64,000 bases of DNA from Flaveria trinervia (Eukaryota; Streptophyta; Magnoliopsida; Asterales; Asteraceae): contig JACCIX010000041.1 of the NCBI GenBank assembly GCA_025506515.1, forward strand, positions 1 to 64,000, read 5' to 3'. Positions 22,189 through 34,291 of this stretch are shown here, one piece after another. Position 1 is the first letter of the stretch; each line of letters starts with the position of its first letter. Below the pieces are notes generated by a model, which was not told where the DNA came from, did no database searches, and saw only the letters and a program-made list of their open reading frames with translations. A program made the translations under genes and the position numbers.

Positions 22189-23604
22189 CATATACGAATG
22201 CATACATGTATTATTCTTGCTAGTTCACGGTTTTATGGTGTTTGACACCACATACCCGTGAGTAAGAGGGCTGAAATGTGACCCCCCTTTTGATTTCTTA
22301 AAGATATTACTTTATGCATGTAAGGATCTTTAAAAATCTAGATCATAAGATGTTTGTTTGTATGGACTAAACCCATTTGTTCTTGGTTTATGTTGGCCAA
22401 GATCATGGGTTAAAAGGGCTGCCCCATATCGTGACATAGGAAATATTTGGATATGTTGTTTTGGTTATGCATAACAAAGCCTAGACCATGTGGATTGATT
22501 TATTGGTTGTCATGTTATATTCATTTGGCTATGTAATAATTCAATTTTATGTTTCAAGTCTTGTTTTGTAATTTATTTATTCATATGGTTTGTAATAAAT
22601 AGATTAGGAGTTTTTCCTTTACTAGAAAAAATTGTATTAGGATACATATTTTGTAAGGATGCTCAAGATCAAGATTTGAAGAGAAGATGGACAAAGAGGA
22701 TGCTTGAAGATGTGGTTTCAAGTGGGAGTCCTTTTGTCAACCTTGTATCATGTTCTTAACCCTTAGGACAAGACCTTTGACACACTTGTTTTGGCTAAAC
22801 AAGTGTGCTCAACTTAGTATGCTTTGTTATGCATATGTGAATGTTTTGTTATGCTTGGTTGATGCTTATGATTTGTTTGTTTTGAATATTTGGATGTGAT
22901 TAACAAACCGTCTATTATTACAAGCTATAACAAGAAATTGGTTCTCAAATCATTAAGCATAAATAGAATGGTTCTATAAAAGGAGTTAATGGTTTGCAAA
23001 ATAAAATGGGTTTTATTTAAAAGAATCAATTGGGTACCATATGGTTGAATGCATACAATCATATGGTACATAGACCTTTCTAACAAGAATTGTGATATTG
23101 TAAATCCCTTTTGAAACAAGTTAAACACCATCCTTTTATACAACACTTAGGTTACTTGCAAACTCTTAGTAGGATAAAGGTCACCTAACCACTTTGAGGG
23201 AACTTGTAACTTGAGATGAGAATACCATGTTTGTGGGTATAAGGTCACCTAACCTCTTATGTAGTAAACTCACACGTGTGTGTAAGCAGGACGACTTGAT
23301 CTATAAATATATTGAATGGATCACCTAAAAATGTGTTTTATAAAAGGTGTTGATGGGATAACATGCCGTTGTAAACATAAGATGTTCATACGATCCCATA
23401 CCACTAGAAGTTGCAATAGGTTGCAATTGTCATTCATGACTACCTTGTTTATTTAAATAATGGGATAAAGGTCACCTAACCAATATTTAAATATAACATT
23501 GGATTCTAGAATTTTATTATTAAGTCTATGAGACATAAAGGGTGTTAATAAATGAAATAAATTTTATCACAATTACTAAAATGGATCTTTGTAAAATCTT
23601 GTAG
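22189..23604 (+). other. T2 untranslated leader with a repeated 14-mer
   Basis: 1.4 kb with no credible coding region. It holds three exact copies of AAGGTCACCTAACC (23177-23190, 23241-23254, 23468-23481) and a partial GGATCACCTAAA near 23319. Confidence 0.75.
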
Positions 23605-24530
23605 ATGGCCGACAACAACAACGCTAATAACGATGTACCAAACCAAAACAACCAATCTCTTAGGGCGATCCTTCAAAGGATCGTCTACACCTAACAACTT
23701 CATGGATTGGTACCGCAACTTGAGAATCGTTCTCAAGCAAGAAAAACAGGCCTACATCCTTGATGATCCCATCCCCAATGAACCTAACGAAGAGGATGTG
23801 GAGGCCTATAATGATTGGGTCAAATATGTGGAAGACTCTATCCAAGTCTCTTGCTTAATGCTAGCAAGTATGACACCTGAACTCTAAAAGGAGTATGAGC
23901 TCCATGGAGCTTATGACATGATCACTCAGTTGCGAGAAACGTTCCAGCAACAAGCTAGGGTGGAGCGCTTCGAAACGGTTCGAGCGCTTCATGCATGTCG
24001 GATGGAGGAATCCCAATCAGTTTCATCTTATGTTCTTAAGATGAAAAGCCATATCGACCGCCTTCAGAGGCTTAACTGTCCTGTCTCAAAGGAGTTGGCA
24101 CGGATTTGATCCTTAACAGCCTAACTAGGAAGTTTGAGGCGTTTGTCATGAATTACAACATGAACGGATGGGACAAGGGCATAAATGAACTTCATTCAAT
24201 GCTCAAATCAGCTGAGGCGGGAATGGGTAAAAGGGTTTTACCCGTTCTTAACATTAATGAAGGTGGAAGAAGGAGAAGGTCTCTACCCCCTCCTAAGGCA
24301 ATTGTTGCCAAAGGAAAGGGACACGTTAAGGAAAGGGGAAGATGGTTGTTAGGGCGGAACCTCCGAGGCCCAAGGAGAAGAAGCAGAAGGTTGCTGTTAA
24401 CGACCCATGCTTCAAATGTGGTGAGATAGGGCATTGGATGAGAAATTGTCCAGTCTATCTCAAAGAGTTGAGTGAAAAGAGGGATGCGGGGCAAACCACA
24501 GGTATAATTTATATGATACATGTTGTGCTA
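23605..24530 (+). pseudogene. gag: T2 gag, frameshifted
   Basis: The ATG at 23605 starts MADNNNAN; the frame is lost within about 35 codons, and the core continues as NNFMDWYRNLRIVLKQEKQA (23690-23750). A stop follows TPEL at about 23886, and the frame changes again at about 24110. The CCHC knuckle CFKCGEIGHWMRNC lies at about 24411-24452. Gag binds the genomic RNA and builds the particle in this family. The gag-core style differs from the S family, and there is only one knuckle. Confidence 0.82.
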
Positions 24531-27500
24531 AATGTTATTTCCTCTAACACATGGGTATTAGATACCGGATGTGGAACTCACATTTGTAATTTGTTGCAGG
24601 GGTTCAAAAGAAATGAACATTATGCAAAAGGGGAAATTAGTCTCTTCATGGGAAATGGTGCAAAGGTTCACGTAGAAGCCCAAGGAGACTACATTTTGAA
24701 GCTTCCAAGTGGTTTGGAAGTTATTTTAAATAATGTATTATATGCTCCTAGTTTGACTAGGAACATAATTTCCGTTTCCGTTTAAGACAATGTGATTATA
24801 ATTTCAAGTTTGTTGACAATGATATTCATGTTTCTTTAAATCATATGTTTTATTTTAAGGCCATACCTTGTAATGGTATTTATGAATGGTTCATGAGAAC
24901 ACAACATATGATAGCTCAATATACCAAGCAACCACCAAAAGGCTCAAATTAGATTTGAGTGATACCTACCTTTGGCATTGTCGTCTTGGTCATATAAACA
25001 AGAAACGTATACAAACACTTCAAAAGAATGGTCTTTTAAAAACAAATGAATGTGATTCATTTGATGTATGTGAATCTTGTTTACTAGGAAAAATGACTAA
25101 GGCACCCTTTAGTGGGGCAAACGAAAGGGCAAAAGATTTATTAGGAATCATACATTCGGATGTATGTGGTCCTTTTAAGCCGATGACTAGGAATGGTGAA
25201 AGATACTTCATTACCTTTACTGACGATTATAGTCGCTATGGGTATGTGTACTTATTAAGGCATAAAGATGAAGCTTTTGAAATGTTCAAAATCTTCAAAA
25301 ATGAAGTTGAAAATCAACTCAACAAGTCAATTAGAGTTCTCCGCACCGATAGAGGTGGTGAATACTTAAGTGATTTTTCAAGATCATCTTAGGAGTTGTG
25401 GATCGTCTCACAACTCACTCCACCTGGGACACCACAACATAATGGTGTGTCTGAGAGGAGAATCGAACCTTATTGGATATGGCTCGATCTATGATGGCTA
25501 GAAGCACATTGCCTCTATCATTTTAGGGTTTCGCTTTGCTCTCCGCGCCCGTATTCTGAATATGGCCCCAACCAAAAAGGTGGAAAAGACACCTTTTGAG
25601 ATATGACATGGAAGAGTTCCATCCCTATCATACTTAAGGGTCTGGGGTTGTGAGGCTTATGTTAAGACTCCCACCCCAAACAAATTGGAAGTCCAATCCA
25701 CCAAGTGTATCTTTATTGGATATCCTAGAGATTCTATGGATATTATTTCTATGATCCACTGGAACAAAAGGTGTTTGTTGCCAGAAAGGGTGAGTTCTTA
25801 GAAACAAAGTTCCTTATGGAAGGAACTAGTAGTAGAACAGTGGATCTTGAGGAGGATCAAGTAACACAGCCCGATGCACGTTTGGTTGAAACTAGCACTC
25901 AACATGAAAATGTTGAGGATGATCAAGCGTTTGATCAATACACACAAAACGTTCGCAGAAGTGGTAGAACTAGTAATCCACCTGAAAGATATGGATTTTT
26001 CATGGATGGATGCTATGTGGTAGATTCAGATGAACCACCACATATCATGATGCAGTGTCCAATTTGGATTGTGACAAATGGCTAGAGGCCACGAACGTTG
26101 AGATGCAATCCATGTATGACAATCAAGTTTGGGAACTTGTTGTACCACCTCTTAATTCCAAAGTAGTTGGAAGTAAGTGGGTTTTCAAGAAGAAAACCGA
26201 TATGCATGGAAACTTGGATACTTACAAAGCTAGACTTGTAGCAAAAGGTTTCACTCAAACTCAAGGGGTTGATTATGATGAAACATTCTCACCTGTTGCA
26301 ATGCTAAAGTCTATAAGGATATTGTTTGCCATAGCTGCTCATTATGATTATGAGATTTGGCAAATGGATGTCAAAACCGCTTTCCTAAATGGATATCTCG
26401 AGGAAGATGTCTATATGGTTCAGCCTGAAGGTTTTGTCGATCCAAAATATCCTAACAAAGTATGCAAGTTAAAGAAATCAATCTATGGATTGAAACAAGC
26501 ATCGAGAAGCTGGAATCACCATTTTAGTGAGGAGGTAAAGAAATTTGGCTTCATCAAAAACGCTGATGAGGCTTGCGTGTATAAGAAGGCTAGTGGGAGC
26601 ACAATAACCTTCCTAGTATTGTATGTTGATGACATACTACTATTTGAAATGACATTCCAACCATGGAAGGTGTAAAAACCTAGCTTGGAAGTTGTTTTTC
26701 CATCAAGGATCTTGGTGAAGCCGCTTATATTCTGGGAATAAAGATCTATAGGGATAGATCAAGGCGGCTAATTGGTTTGAATCAAAGTGCATACATTGAC
26801 AAAATCTTGAAAAGGTTCAAGATGGAAAACTCTAAGAAAGGTACTGTACCTATTCAAAGAGGGACAATATTGAGTACGACTCAATGTCCTAGCTCAAAGG
26901 AGGAGCAAAATAGAATGAAGACGATCCCATATGCATCTGCTATAGGATCCATCATGTATGCAATGATATGCACTAGACCGGACGTGTCATGCGCTTTAAG
27001 CATGACAAGTAGATACCAACAAAATCCTGGTGATGGTCATTGGATGGCTGTCAAGAACATTCTGAAGTACCTAAGGAGGACTAAGGATATGTTTTTGATC
27101 TACGGGTCTGGTGAAGAGGAACTCGTTGTAAAAGGTTACACAGATGCGTTTCCAAACCGATCGAGATGATTCACGATCTCAATCGGGGTACATTTTTATT
27201 CTGAATGGGGGAGCTATTTCTTGGAAAAGCTCAAAGCAAGAAGTCGTAGCGTTGTCCACTACAGAGTAAGAATACATCGCCGCTTCAATGGCAGCACAGG
27301 AAGCTGCATGGCTGAAGAAATTCATATCCGAACTAGGGGTAGTCCCTTCCATTCAGGATCCCCTAGAGATCTTTTGTGACAACGAGGGTGCGATTTCTCA
27401 AATCAAGGAACCTCGTGCTCATCAAAAGACTCGGCACATTGAACGGAGATTCAACTACATAAGAGATGAAGTTGAAAAGGGAAAGATATGTATTCGCAAA

Positions 27501-27611
27501 GTCCACACTGATAAAAACATTGCGGATCCACTCACAAAGCTCCTTGAAAAGGCAAAGCATGAAGGTCATATTTGTGCCATGGGACTTCGATATTCTAGTG
27601 ATTGGGTTTGA
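24531..27611 (+). pseudogene. pol: T2 pol (protease, integrase, RT, RNase H), broken
   Basis: Protease motif WVLDTGCGTHI is at about 24550. Pre-integrase zinc motif YLWHCRLGHINKKRIQ and CESCLLGKMTKAPF lie at 24967-25110, followed by the integrase core HSDVCGPFKPMTRNG, FTDDYSRYGYVYL and RTDRGGEYLS. The frame breaks near 25380 and the rest of integrase is shifted. RT is open at 26055-26675: WQMDVKTAFLNGYLEEDVYM, YGLKQASRSW and LYVDDILLF. RNase H has two breaks, a short deletion in GYTDA (27143) and a stop near 27268. It ends FDV-like at 27611. All catalytic blocks are recognisable but not in one frame. Confidence 0.88.
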
Positions 27612-28379
27612 CTTTGTATTTTATATTTGTATGTTGGAACTTATGTTATTTGTCTTAATTATATGGTTATAATTTTCATTTGTTCTACTGTTTTAGCATG
27701 TTTAAATCCATGAATAAATAAGTTATTCAAAACATCCGCAGTCGATCATACTTGTGGGAACAACTATGAATGTAAGACTGTAATGAACTTGGATTGGATG
27801 ATATTCATAAGGTGTGAATATAAAGCAAGAGGCTGCTACCAAGGTTCATTGATATCTATGGGATATAGGTATTGGACTGACCCGCTCTCAATTATTTCTG
27901 CATAGAATCCTTGTGATTAGTCATAAGAGATATTGAGTAAAGGCGAATATCATTGTATCCTCTGACCTGAGATACATATTGGGTCTTGACATTCATCAAG
28001 TATTGTACTTTGATTTAGTTCTTTGCTGTTCTGAAAAATTGGCAGTACATAAGGCTGAGTTCAGGTATGATATGAGGTGATTATGAGAGACGTATGTAGT
28101 CAAGAAGGAATTTGTTCCTCTTATTCGTTGAGAGTTAGATTTTTAAGGCCTGTTAAAGTTAAATCATCGGAGAATGACAATTCTGTGTCTCCTAGATTTA
28201 ACATGACATCTGTAACAAAAGGATAGATGATTGATTCACCTAAAACATTTCAAGTAAGGCACTTGAAGAGACGATGTTATTGAATGGCACTTAATCATAT
28301 ACATTAGGGGCAGCAAACCGTTGCTAGGCGTTATTGCTACTTGCATCAACCTTCTATGAATCTTGTGCAAGTGGGAGAT
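27612..28379 (+). other. T2 3' non-coding region and polypurine tract
   Basis: 768 bp between pol and 3' LTR, homologous to the same region in T1 and T3. It contains the shared block TTGTGGGAACAA ... GAACTTGGATTGG and ends in CAAGTGGGAGAT at 28368-28379. Confidence 0.78.
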
Positions 28380-29279
28380 TGAAAGACCTGGTTTGCCCAA
28401 GATGCATATTAAGTTGATGTGGCTAGTGTGATATGATCCAAGTCGGGTCATACCCATAACAAGCTAAACAAACATCAATAGATAATTTATTCGTTGATAA
28501 GATCATACAAATAAATAATGACACTAATTTAGAAAATGGGTTTTCTAAATCATTGCCTTTGTAGATGAACATCATTATTTGGATAATTGTTCATGAGATA
28601 CCATTTGTTTCATTATTTAGTATTACTAAATGATGACAAATAAAAGTATAAGTTTATAAAGTAAAAAACAAGTTTCAACTTTATAAAATAAAAGATTAGG
28701 GAGTGTTTAATTGTAACAATTAAACAAAAGAAAGTGGGAATTCACTTGGTGGATTTCGGCCACCCATAGGGAGAAATGGTCCCACTTTTGTCTTGTAAAC
28801 ACACAAGATTTAAAGACACAACACTCCCAACTCTAGATTCATCTCTCCTACATGTAAAGGCTTTCTTCTCTCCCAAAAACTCTCTCTCTCTCTCGTTTTT
28901 GAAGAAAAGGAGCAGAGCAGATTTTCAGCTAACAAAAGAGGTTTTGTTGCTGAAAATTTGTGTCAAGAATCCTAGCAATCAAAGGTGTTTGTACAAGCTT
29001 GGGGTATCACCTCTTGAGGACTTCTATCTTGAAGTTTCAGCCACGATTTCATCTTCTTTCACCTCTTGAAACTCGACTTTGAACAGCTCCAAAGGTTGTA
29101 TTCTTTACATCCTATGTTCATTCCATTGTATGTATTTCGTATATTGATCCATGACTTTGGGGTTTGCTTATTAAATGGGTTTAATAATCAAAAAATAACA
29201 TGTTTTAAAACTATATTCCGCTGCGTTTTTCATACAAAAGAAGATTATATGAACTTTGATAACATGTTGAATCCCAACA
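28380..29279 (+). repeat. T2 3' LTR
   Basis: 900 bp, TGAAAGACC ... ATCCCAACA, nearly identical to the 5' LTR at 21283-22172. Confidence 0.92.
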
Positions 29280-29978
29280 TATATTTCATTCAATATTCGC
29301 TTTCGTGGTAACAGAATGTCACACTTACAATTAGGTCGACACCTCTTATATAAGAGATGTGACGTCTGCTGATGTCACTTGATAGTGACATCTAACAGAT
29401 TTATTACAACTGAAACACAACTACTGAAGATGTCAAAACAGCTGACATCTCCTTACAAAAATGCTAAGTGTTATCAGTTGTTATAACTACTGAAAAAAAC
29501 ATAAAACTACTGAAACTACAATGACTGAAGAGCAAGCTCTTCAGTTGTTTTACAAAACTACTGAAAGTAAAAATATAAAACTACTGATATCACAACTACT
29601 GAAGAAGTACTCTTCAGCTGTTGTGACAAACTACTGAAACTTCAGTACTTGATCTTTAGACTTGAACTTCAGATGTTTCATCAGCTGATGACTTCAGTAG
29701 ATATCATCAGCTGATGTCTTCAGTCTTTGTCTTCAGACTTTGTACATCAGTTGTTGATCTTCAGCACTTGTAAACTCTTCAGCTGTTGAACTTCAGTACT
29801 TTGGTCTTCAGCTTCAGCACTTGTGTTCTTCAGCTGTTGTACTTCAGCACTTTAGTTCTTCAGCTGTTGAAGTCTTCAGCACTTGTCAAACGGCTGATGA
29901 AGCTTTCAGCAGTTGTTGTGATACCATGTGGGACTTAGAGGTTTTCTGATCTTGGCTCATTGGTTCTTTTAGTCCACA
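29280..29978 (-). repeat. S4 3' LTR, U3-side fragment
   Basis: 699 bp including the 5-bp T2 target duplication; it matches 40211-40907. On the minus strand it begins TGTGGACTAAAAG, one base short of the 5' LTR start (TGTTGGACT). It carries the TTATATAAGA TATA box (about 29346-29355) with a GACGTC word beside it, and the palindrome-rich U3. Confidence 0.9.
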
Positions 29979-29993
29979 AAACTCCCCCTGAAC
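29979..29993 (-). other. S4 polypurine tract
   Basis: The minus strand reads TTCAGGGGGAGTTT directly before the 3' LTR, matching the S3 tract. The 200 bp from here to the ORF stop at 30195 contain nothing else recognised. Confidence 0.85.
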
Positions 29994-30194
29994 CAATGCA
30001 GCCAAAACCTCTAATTATTTATTATCCCACTTATTGTTGGCAAAAGGTTGGTCTTTTTCCTTCTTGATCAGTAGAGAAGATGACCCATATAAGCTTCGGC
30101 CTGGGAAGAAGTCTCTGATATTTGTTTGGCAAGATATGAATGGGAACTCTGTTTTGGGGAACTGGACACAGAGTTTTTATCCCATTCATGAGAT

Positions 30195-33100
30195 CTACTT
30201 CCCCTGTATGAGCCTGTAGGATTCTCTGGTGTAGGCTCTGAGAAACATGATTTGTTCTTCCATGGTCAGGTTCTCGGCTTCACCATCAAACAATCCTTCT
30301 CGCCCATACAGCTCTGAGATGTACTTGGCCTGTTTGCCGTTTTTGAGCTCAACTGTTGTAATTTGTCTATATGCAAACTCATCAGGATGATTCCCTTCGA
30401 GTAGCAGACTGAGCTCATTCTGTTTGAAGTTCTCAAGCCTCTTGTAGACTAACCCCTTTTTGATAATTCTGTTCTCTAGCATCTTCTGGGGTGGTTGTTT
30501 AGTCTCGTAGGCCTTCTTGAAATCTTCGACAATCTCCCAGGGTGATACTACAAGGGCCACTGTGATCTCTTCATCTACGATCCTCTTGACTTGACCCTTG
30601 TATCTCAAAGGAATGTCTTTCTTTACAATCCTGTGAGCCACCCTCGGATCAGCAGGCCATACTCTCACCCTTTCCTTCTGATATTGAATGTGTTGGCGAG
30701 AGTGTACAATCTCAGAGCTTCTTTCTTCATGCTGATAATTGATGAGGAGGCAGCATAGGTTTTGTCAATGCTTTTCAGCATTTCATCATCATGAAGCTTT
30801 TGCTGCTCCTCTTCTTCAATTTTTACTCTCACAACATCCATCTGTGAGGTGGGAGTGATGGGCATAGGTTTGGCTTTCGCCAGTGTTAGGACTGCAGACA
30901 GAGGCATCCTATCTTCTTCCACATCATCCTCTCTTCTTCTTCTTCTAGCCTCAACACCCTTCTCTTCTTCTTCTTAGGTGCATCATCGGCTGTTGGTTTA
31001 GATGGTGAGAGAGTTGGTTTTGTGGGTTGTGATTGTGGTTGTTTGGATTTGGGCTTTGAGATTGGTTTGGAGATTTGAGGGGTAGGCTGTTTTTGAGTGG
31101 GTGAAAGGGAAGGTTGTTCCAGCATCTTTGTTGTGAGTTTAGCCTTTGTAAGTTTTGCCATTTCAAACCTTTTACCAGCCCCAGCCTCATCAAGGGCTTC
31201 AATGATAATCCCCTTGTAGAATTGCTCAGACAGAAGATTCTGGTGGCTATAGCCAGAATACTGTCTCTGGTCCACGCGCGAATCTCCATCAAAGATCTTC
31301 CTAAGTATTTGGCAATAAAATGGATCTTGATCTCCAATCTTTCTTTTCAAGTGCATCATACCCAGCCCATCAGGTTGAATCTCTTGCACTTCCAACCTCC
31401 TGATTTCACTATCTAATGTGGCTGTATCAAAACCTTGCCTGAAGAGTTGCTCAATGATTTTATCCATGGATCGGCTGTGTGTATCATCAACATCTTTTAC
31501 CAGCTCTTCCAAGGATTTTTCTTTAGCAGTAGGTTGATCATCAGCACTTTTCATTTGTTTATAGGTGATCAGTTGTTGCTTTTCTTTTCCCAACTCTGGG
31601 CTTGCTCTTGGCCTTCTCATCCTCTGTTCTTTTCCTCTTCTTTTCTTTCACTGCAGTACTCTCCCCCTTTTAGGATGCATTGGTGGTAGGGGTTTGTACC
31701 GCAGAAAGTGTCTTTTGCACAGCAGCATCAATCAATGGTTGTAAAGTTGAGGAAAGTCTCTCATCAATGGCTTTAGTCACAATGTCAGAGATTATGGGTG
31801 TGATGAGAGGGAGGGAATTTTGAAGGACAACAACTATTTGTTCAGGAGGGTTCTGTTCCTGAGAAATAGTGCCAGAAGCAGAGGTAGGTGGTTGAGTTGT
31901 TGGGAGTGGCTCAGTGTTTGGGGAACCTTCAACTGAAGGTACCATTTGTGGGTTGGTGGAGGCAGATGGTCTTTCTCCTTGTGAGAGTTGGTCAAGTAGG
32001 TTTTGCAGCCTACTGACTTCCTCCTCAAGGATTGTGTTCTGGGCAAGAACATCGTAGAAAAAGCCCAGGTCATCATCAGCAGAAGCTGAATCACCTGACC
32101 TCCTGCTTGGAGCAGGATGTACATGCACTGGGTGTAGACCAGTTGTAGCATGTGCCCCTTTGTCGTGGTACTGGGGACTTCCAGCCTCAGGACTATGTCC
32201 ATCATCAGCTGTTGCCTCTAGTGAGGTCTTAGCAATGTTACCGGCCTCAGTCTGATCATGTGCTGATGCAGAAGAGGTGGCAGCCTCACTAGATATTCTA
32301 ATCTCCCTATCTACACCAGGAGATAGAAGTGGTAAACCCCTATGCTGTGGGTTCTCAATTGCACTTTGGTCCTCCCGCTCAATGGTAGAGGTGTTCCCAG
32401 TAGTAAGTGGTATCTGGGGAGGGGGTGAGGAGTGCAATTGAGTCAGCACTTGTGCAACGATCAATGTTGGGCTGTGGGGGGCGGTTTCATGGGGTGAAGG
32501 GATAGAAGCAGTGTGCACCTGGGGAGGATGGTGCTCTTCAATGGCAATCCCCTCAAGTGAGGAAGATCCCAGATGTGTGGGTACCCCTTGTGTGGTTGCT
32601 GCAGGCTCCTGTTGAGAGGAATCCTAAGCGGCTATGGCTGGAAGAGTCCTTATATCCACTAGGGGGTTTTGACCAGTGGATATCTCCTGCGTTTGTGTTG
32701 CAGGGGCATCCTCAGGGGACTCATTTCCTGAGTAGCCGTTTTGGGTTTCTTTTTGGTGGGTTTGGTGGGGACTTTTGATTTGGAGGTGGTGGCTGTGGGT
32801 TCCAGCTGCGTGGGTTTGCGCAGCTTGGCAGCCAATTTGAGTGTGTGGTCAGAGTTGTGCTGGGAGTATACTTCAGGCAAAACAGCCGTAGCAGGAATCC
32901 CAGGCCAACAAGTCCCTCAGCTTGAAGCTGGTTTGTAATGATGGCCATTATGAACCGCGGATATAATATCCAACGGTTAGCAGTTAGTTTTTGAGCCATA
33001 TCCTTGAGCTCCGAAAATATTATTTCTGAAAAATTTAAAGGCTGTTGCTCAAGAATAGAATACATTACCTGCTGCCACTTCGTAGACATTTGATCCCAAG

Positions 33101-33549
33101 ACGAAGTCTTAGGAGCCAAACATACATTTACCATGTGAAAAATTAGGCGTTCAGCGTCATGGAAATGTTTCTTCTCTATAGTGGAGGCACTAAGATTGCC
33201 CTGATATTCATGATGGGCAAAGGATAGATCAGTTGTGCCTTTGGGATATCCAGCAGGAGAAATGGCATCATCCAGATGTAGAGTTTGGCGAAGTATTGCG
33301 GGAGTGATGACCACTTCTTTGTTTTTGACGACCGACGGAGAGATGTTGTGTTGTTCTCCCCAGTGGTGATGGTGACGTTCATCCAAATTGTTTGAGGGAT
33401 TCGGCATGTAGAATGGGATTGAGAAGAAATGCGTTTTTGTATTGTTACTGAACCATAAGATCGATAGCAGTATCGAACTTAGCCCAGACAGGCGATTTAG
33501 TAAGGTAGGCTACACAGTTGTGTCGCGGTTTGATTTGCATGGACGCCAT
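30195..33549 (-). pseudogene. S4 post-pol ORF, full length but frameshifted
   Basis: About 1,118 codons from the ATG at 33549 to the stop at 30195, the best-preserved full copy in the window. Open blocks are 33407-32721, 32518-31670, 31620-30886, 30922-30665 and 30668-30195. The N-terminal domain carries GYPKGTTDLSFAHHEYQGNL, TSSWDQMSTKWQQVMYSI and NRWILYPRFIMAIITNQL. The middle is Pro/Ser/Thr-rich with a heptad-like stretch (NTILEEEVSRLQNLLDQLSQ). The C-terminal third is charged and ends in YTRESYRLIQGK. No catalytic motif, signal peptide or clear membrane span is seen. By position this is the additional or 'env-like' ORF of Sireviruses; function unknown. It lies in the same sense as pol, about 740 bp downstream. 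Confidence 0.8.
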
Positions 33550-33619
33550 TTAGAAGAGAGAAGTTTTGGAGAGGAACGTTAGGTGTGAAGAAGATGAGCT
33601 TTGAAGGATTAGGTCAGGG

Positions 33620-33633
33620 ATATTTATAGGGTA
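33620..33633 (-). promoter_or_regulatory. S4 putative internal TATA box before the post-pol ORF
   Basis: The minus strand reads ACCCTATAAATATC about 75 bp before the ATG at 33549, with the hairpin array directly upstream. The same arrangement occurs in S2, S3 and S5. Confidence 0.5.
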
Positions 33634-33644
33634 CGGGTTAGAAA

Positions 33645-34291
33645 ACGACTGAAGGATTGGTGTTAGTCATCAGTAGTTTTAAACGATGTTGACATGGTAT
33701 TATCCTTCAGATGTTGAAAAGCTGAAGTCGTGGTGTTAGGCATCAGTAGTTAGAAAACTACTGAAGACGTGGTTTTGACTTCAGATGATGAAACAACTGA
33801 GGACTTGGTGTTTGTCATCAGTAGTTGTGAAACTACTGAAGACAGTGGTTTTGTCATCAGTTGTTGTAAACAGCTGAAGACTTGGTATTAGTCATCAGTA
33901 GTTATAAAACTACTGAAGACATGGTTTTGCTTCAGGTGTTTAGAATGAAAAGCAGTTGTGAAACAACTGAAGAGAAAGTTCTCTTCAGTAGTTTTCATCA
34001 ATTCATAGCCTTTCAGCTGTTTCATACTGTCCTCAACACTTACTCATCAGACTTTGTATCTGCTTTTCAGTTGTGTCATAGGACGCCAGTACTTATCTGT
34101 TTGTACTGATTTCAGTAGTTGTAACTACATCAGTATTTTGGAACAGATAAAGTACTTTCAGTACTTGTGAGGCATTTAGCCGTCAGTAGTTATAAAAACT
34201 ACTAAAGGGGAAAGGACTCATCAGTACTTGTATGTGACATGGGTACTAATGATCACCAGTAATTATTACTGAAATCATCAATAGTTGTCAC
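33645..34291 (-). repeat. S4 hairpin array between pol and the post-pol ORF
   Basis: Units start near 33668, 33705, 33741, 33779, 33816, 33855 and 33893 (36-39 bp apart). The best hairpins have TCAGTAGTT / AACTACTGA arms. From about 33930 to 34291 the related words are no longer periodic. No coding potential. Confidence 0.85.

Larger units (their letters stand above)
21283..29279 (+). mobile_element. T2: complete copia element (T family) with two LTRs
   Basis: Eight-kb element inserted in the S4 3' LTR: 5' LTR, degenerate primer site, 1.4-kb leader, gag, pol, 0.76-kb 3' non-coding region, purine tract and 3' LTR. The two LTRs (890 and 900 bp) differ by only a few substitutions and small indels on inspection, so this is one of the youngest insertions here. 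The reading frame is nevertheless broken several times. Lineage within non-Sire copia is not certain (Tork/Tnt1-like by general resemblance). Confidence 0.92.
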
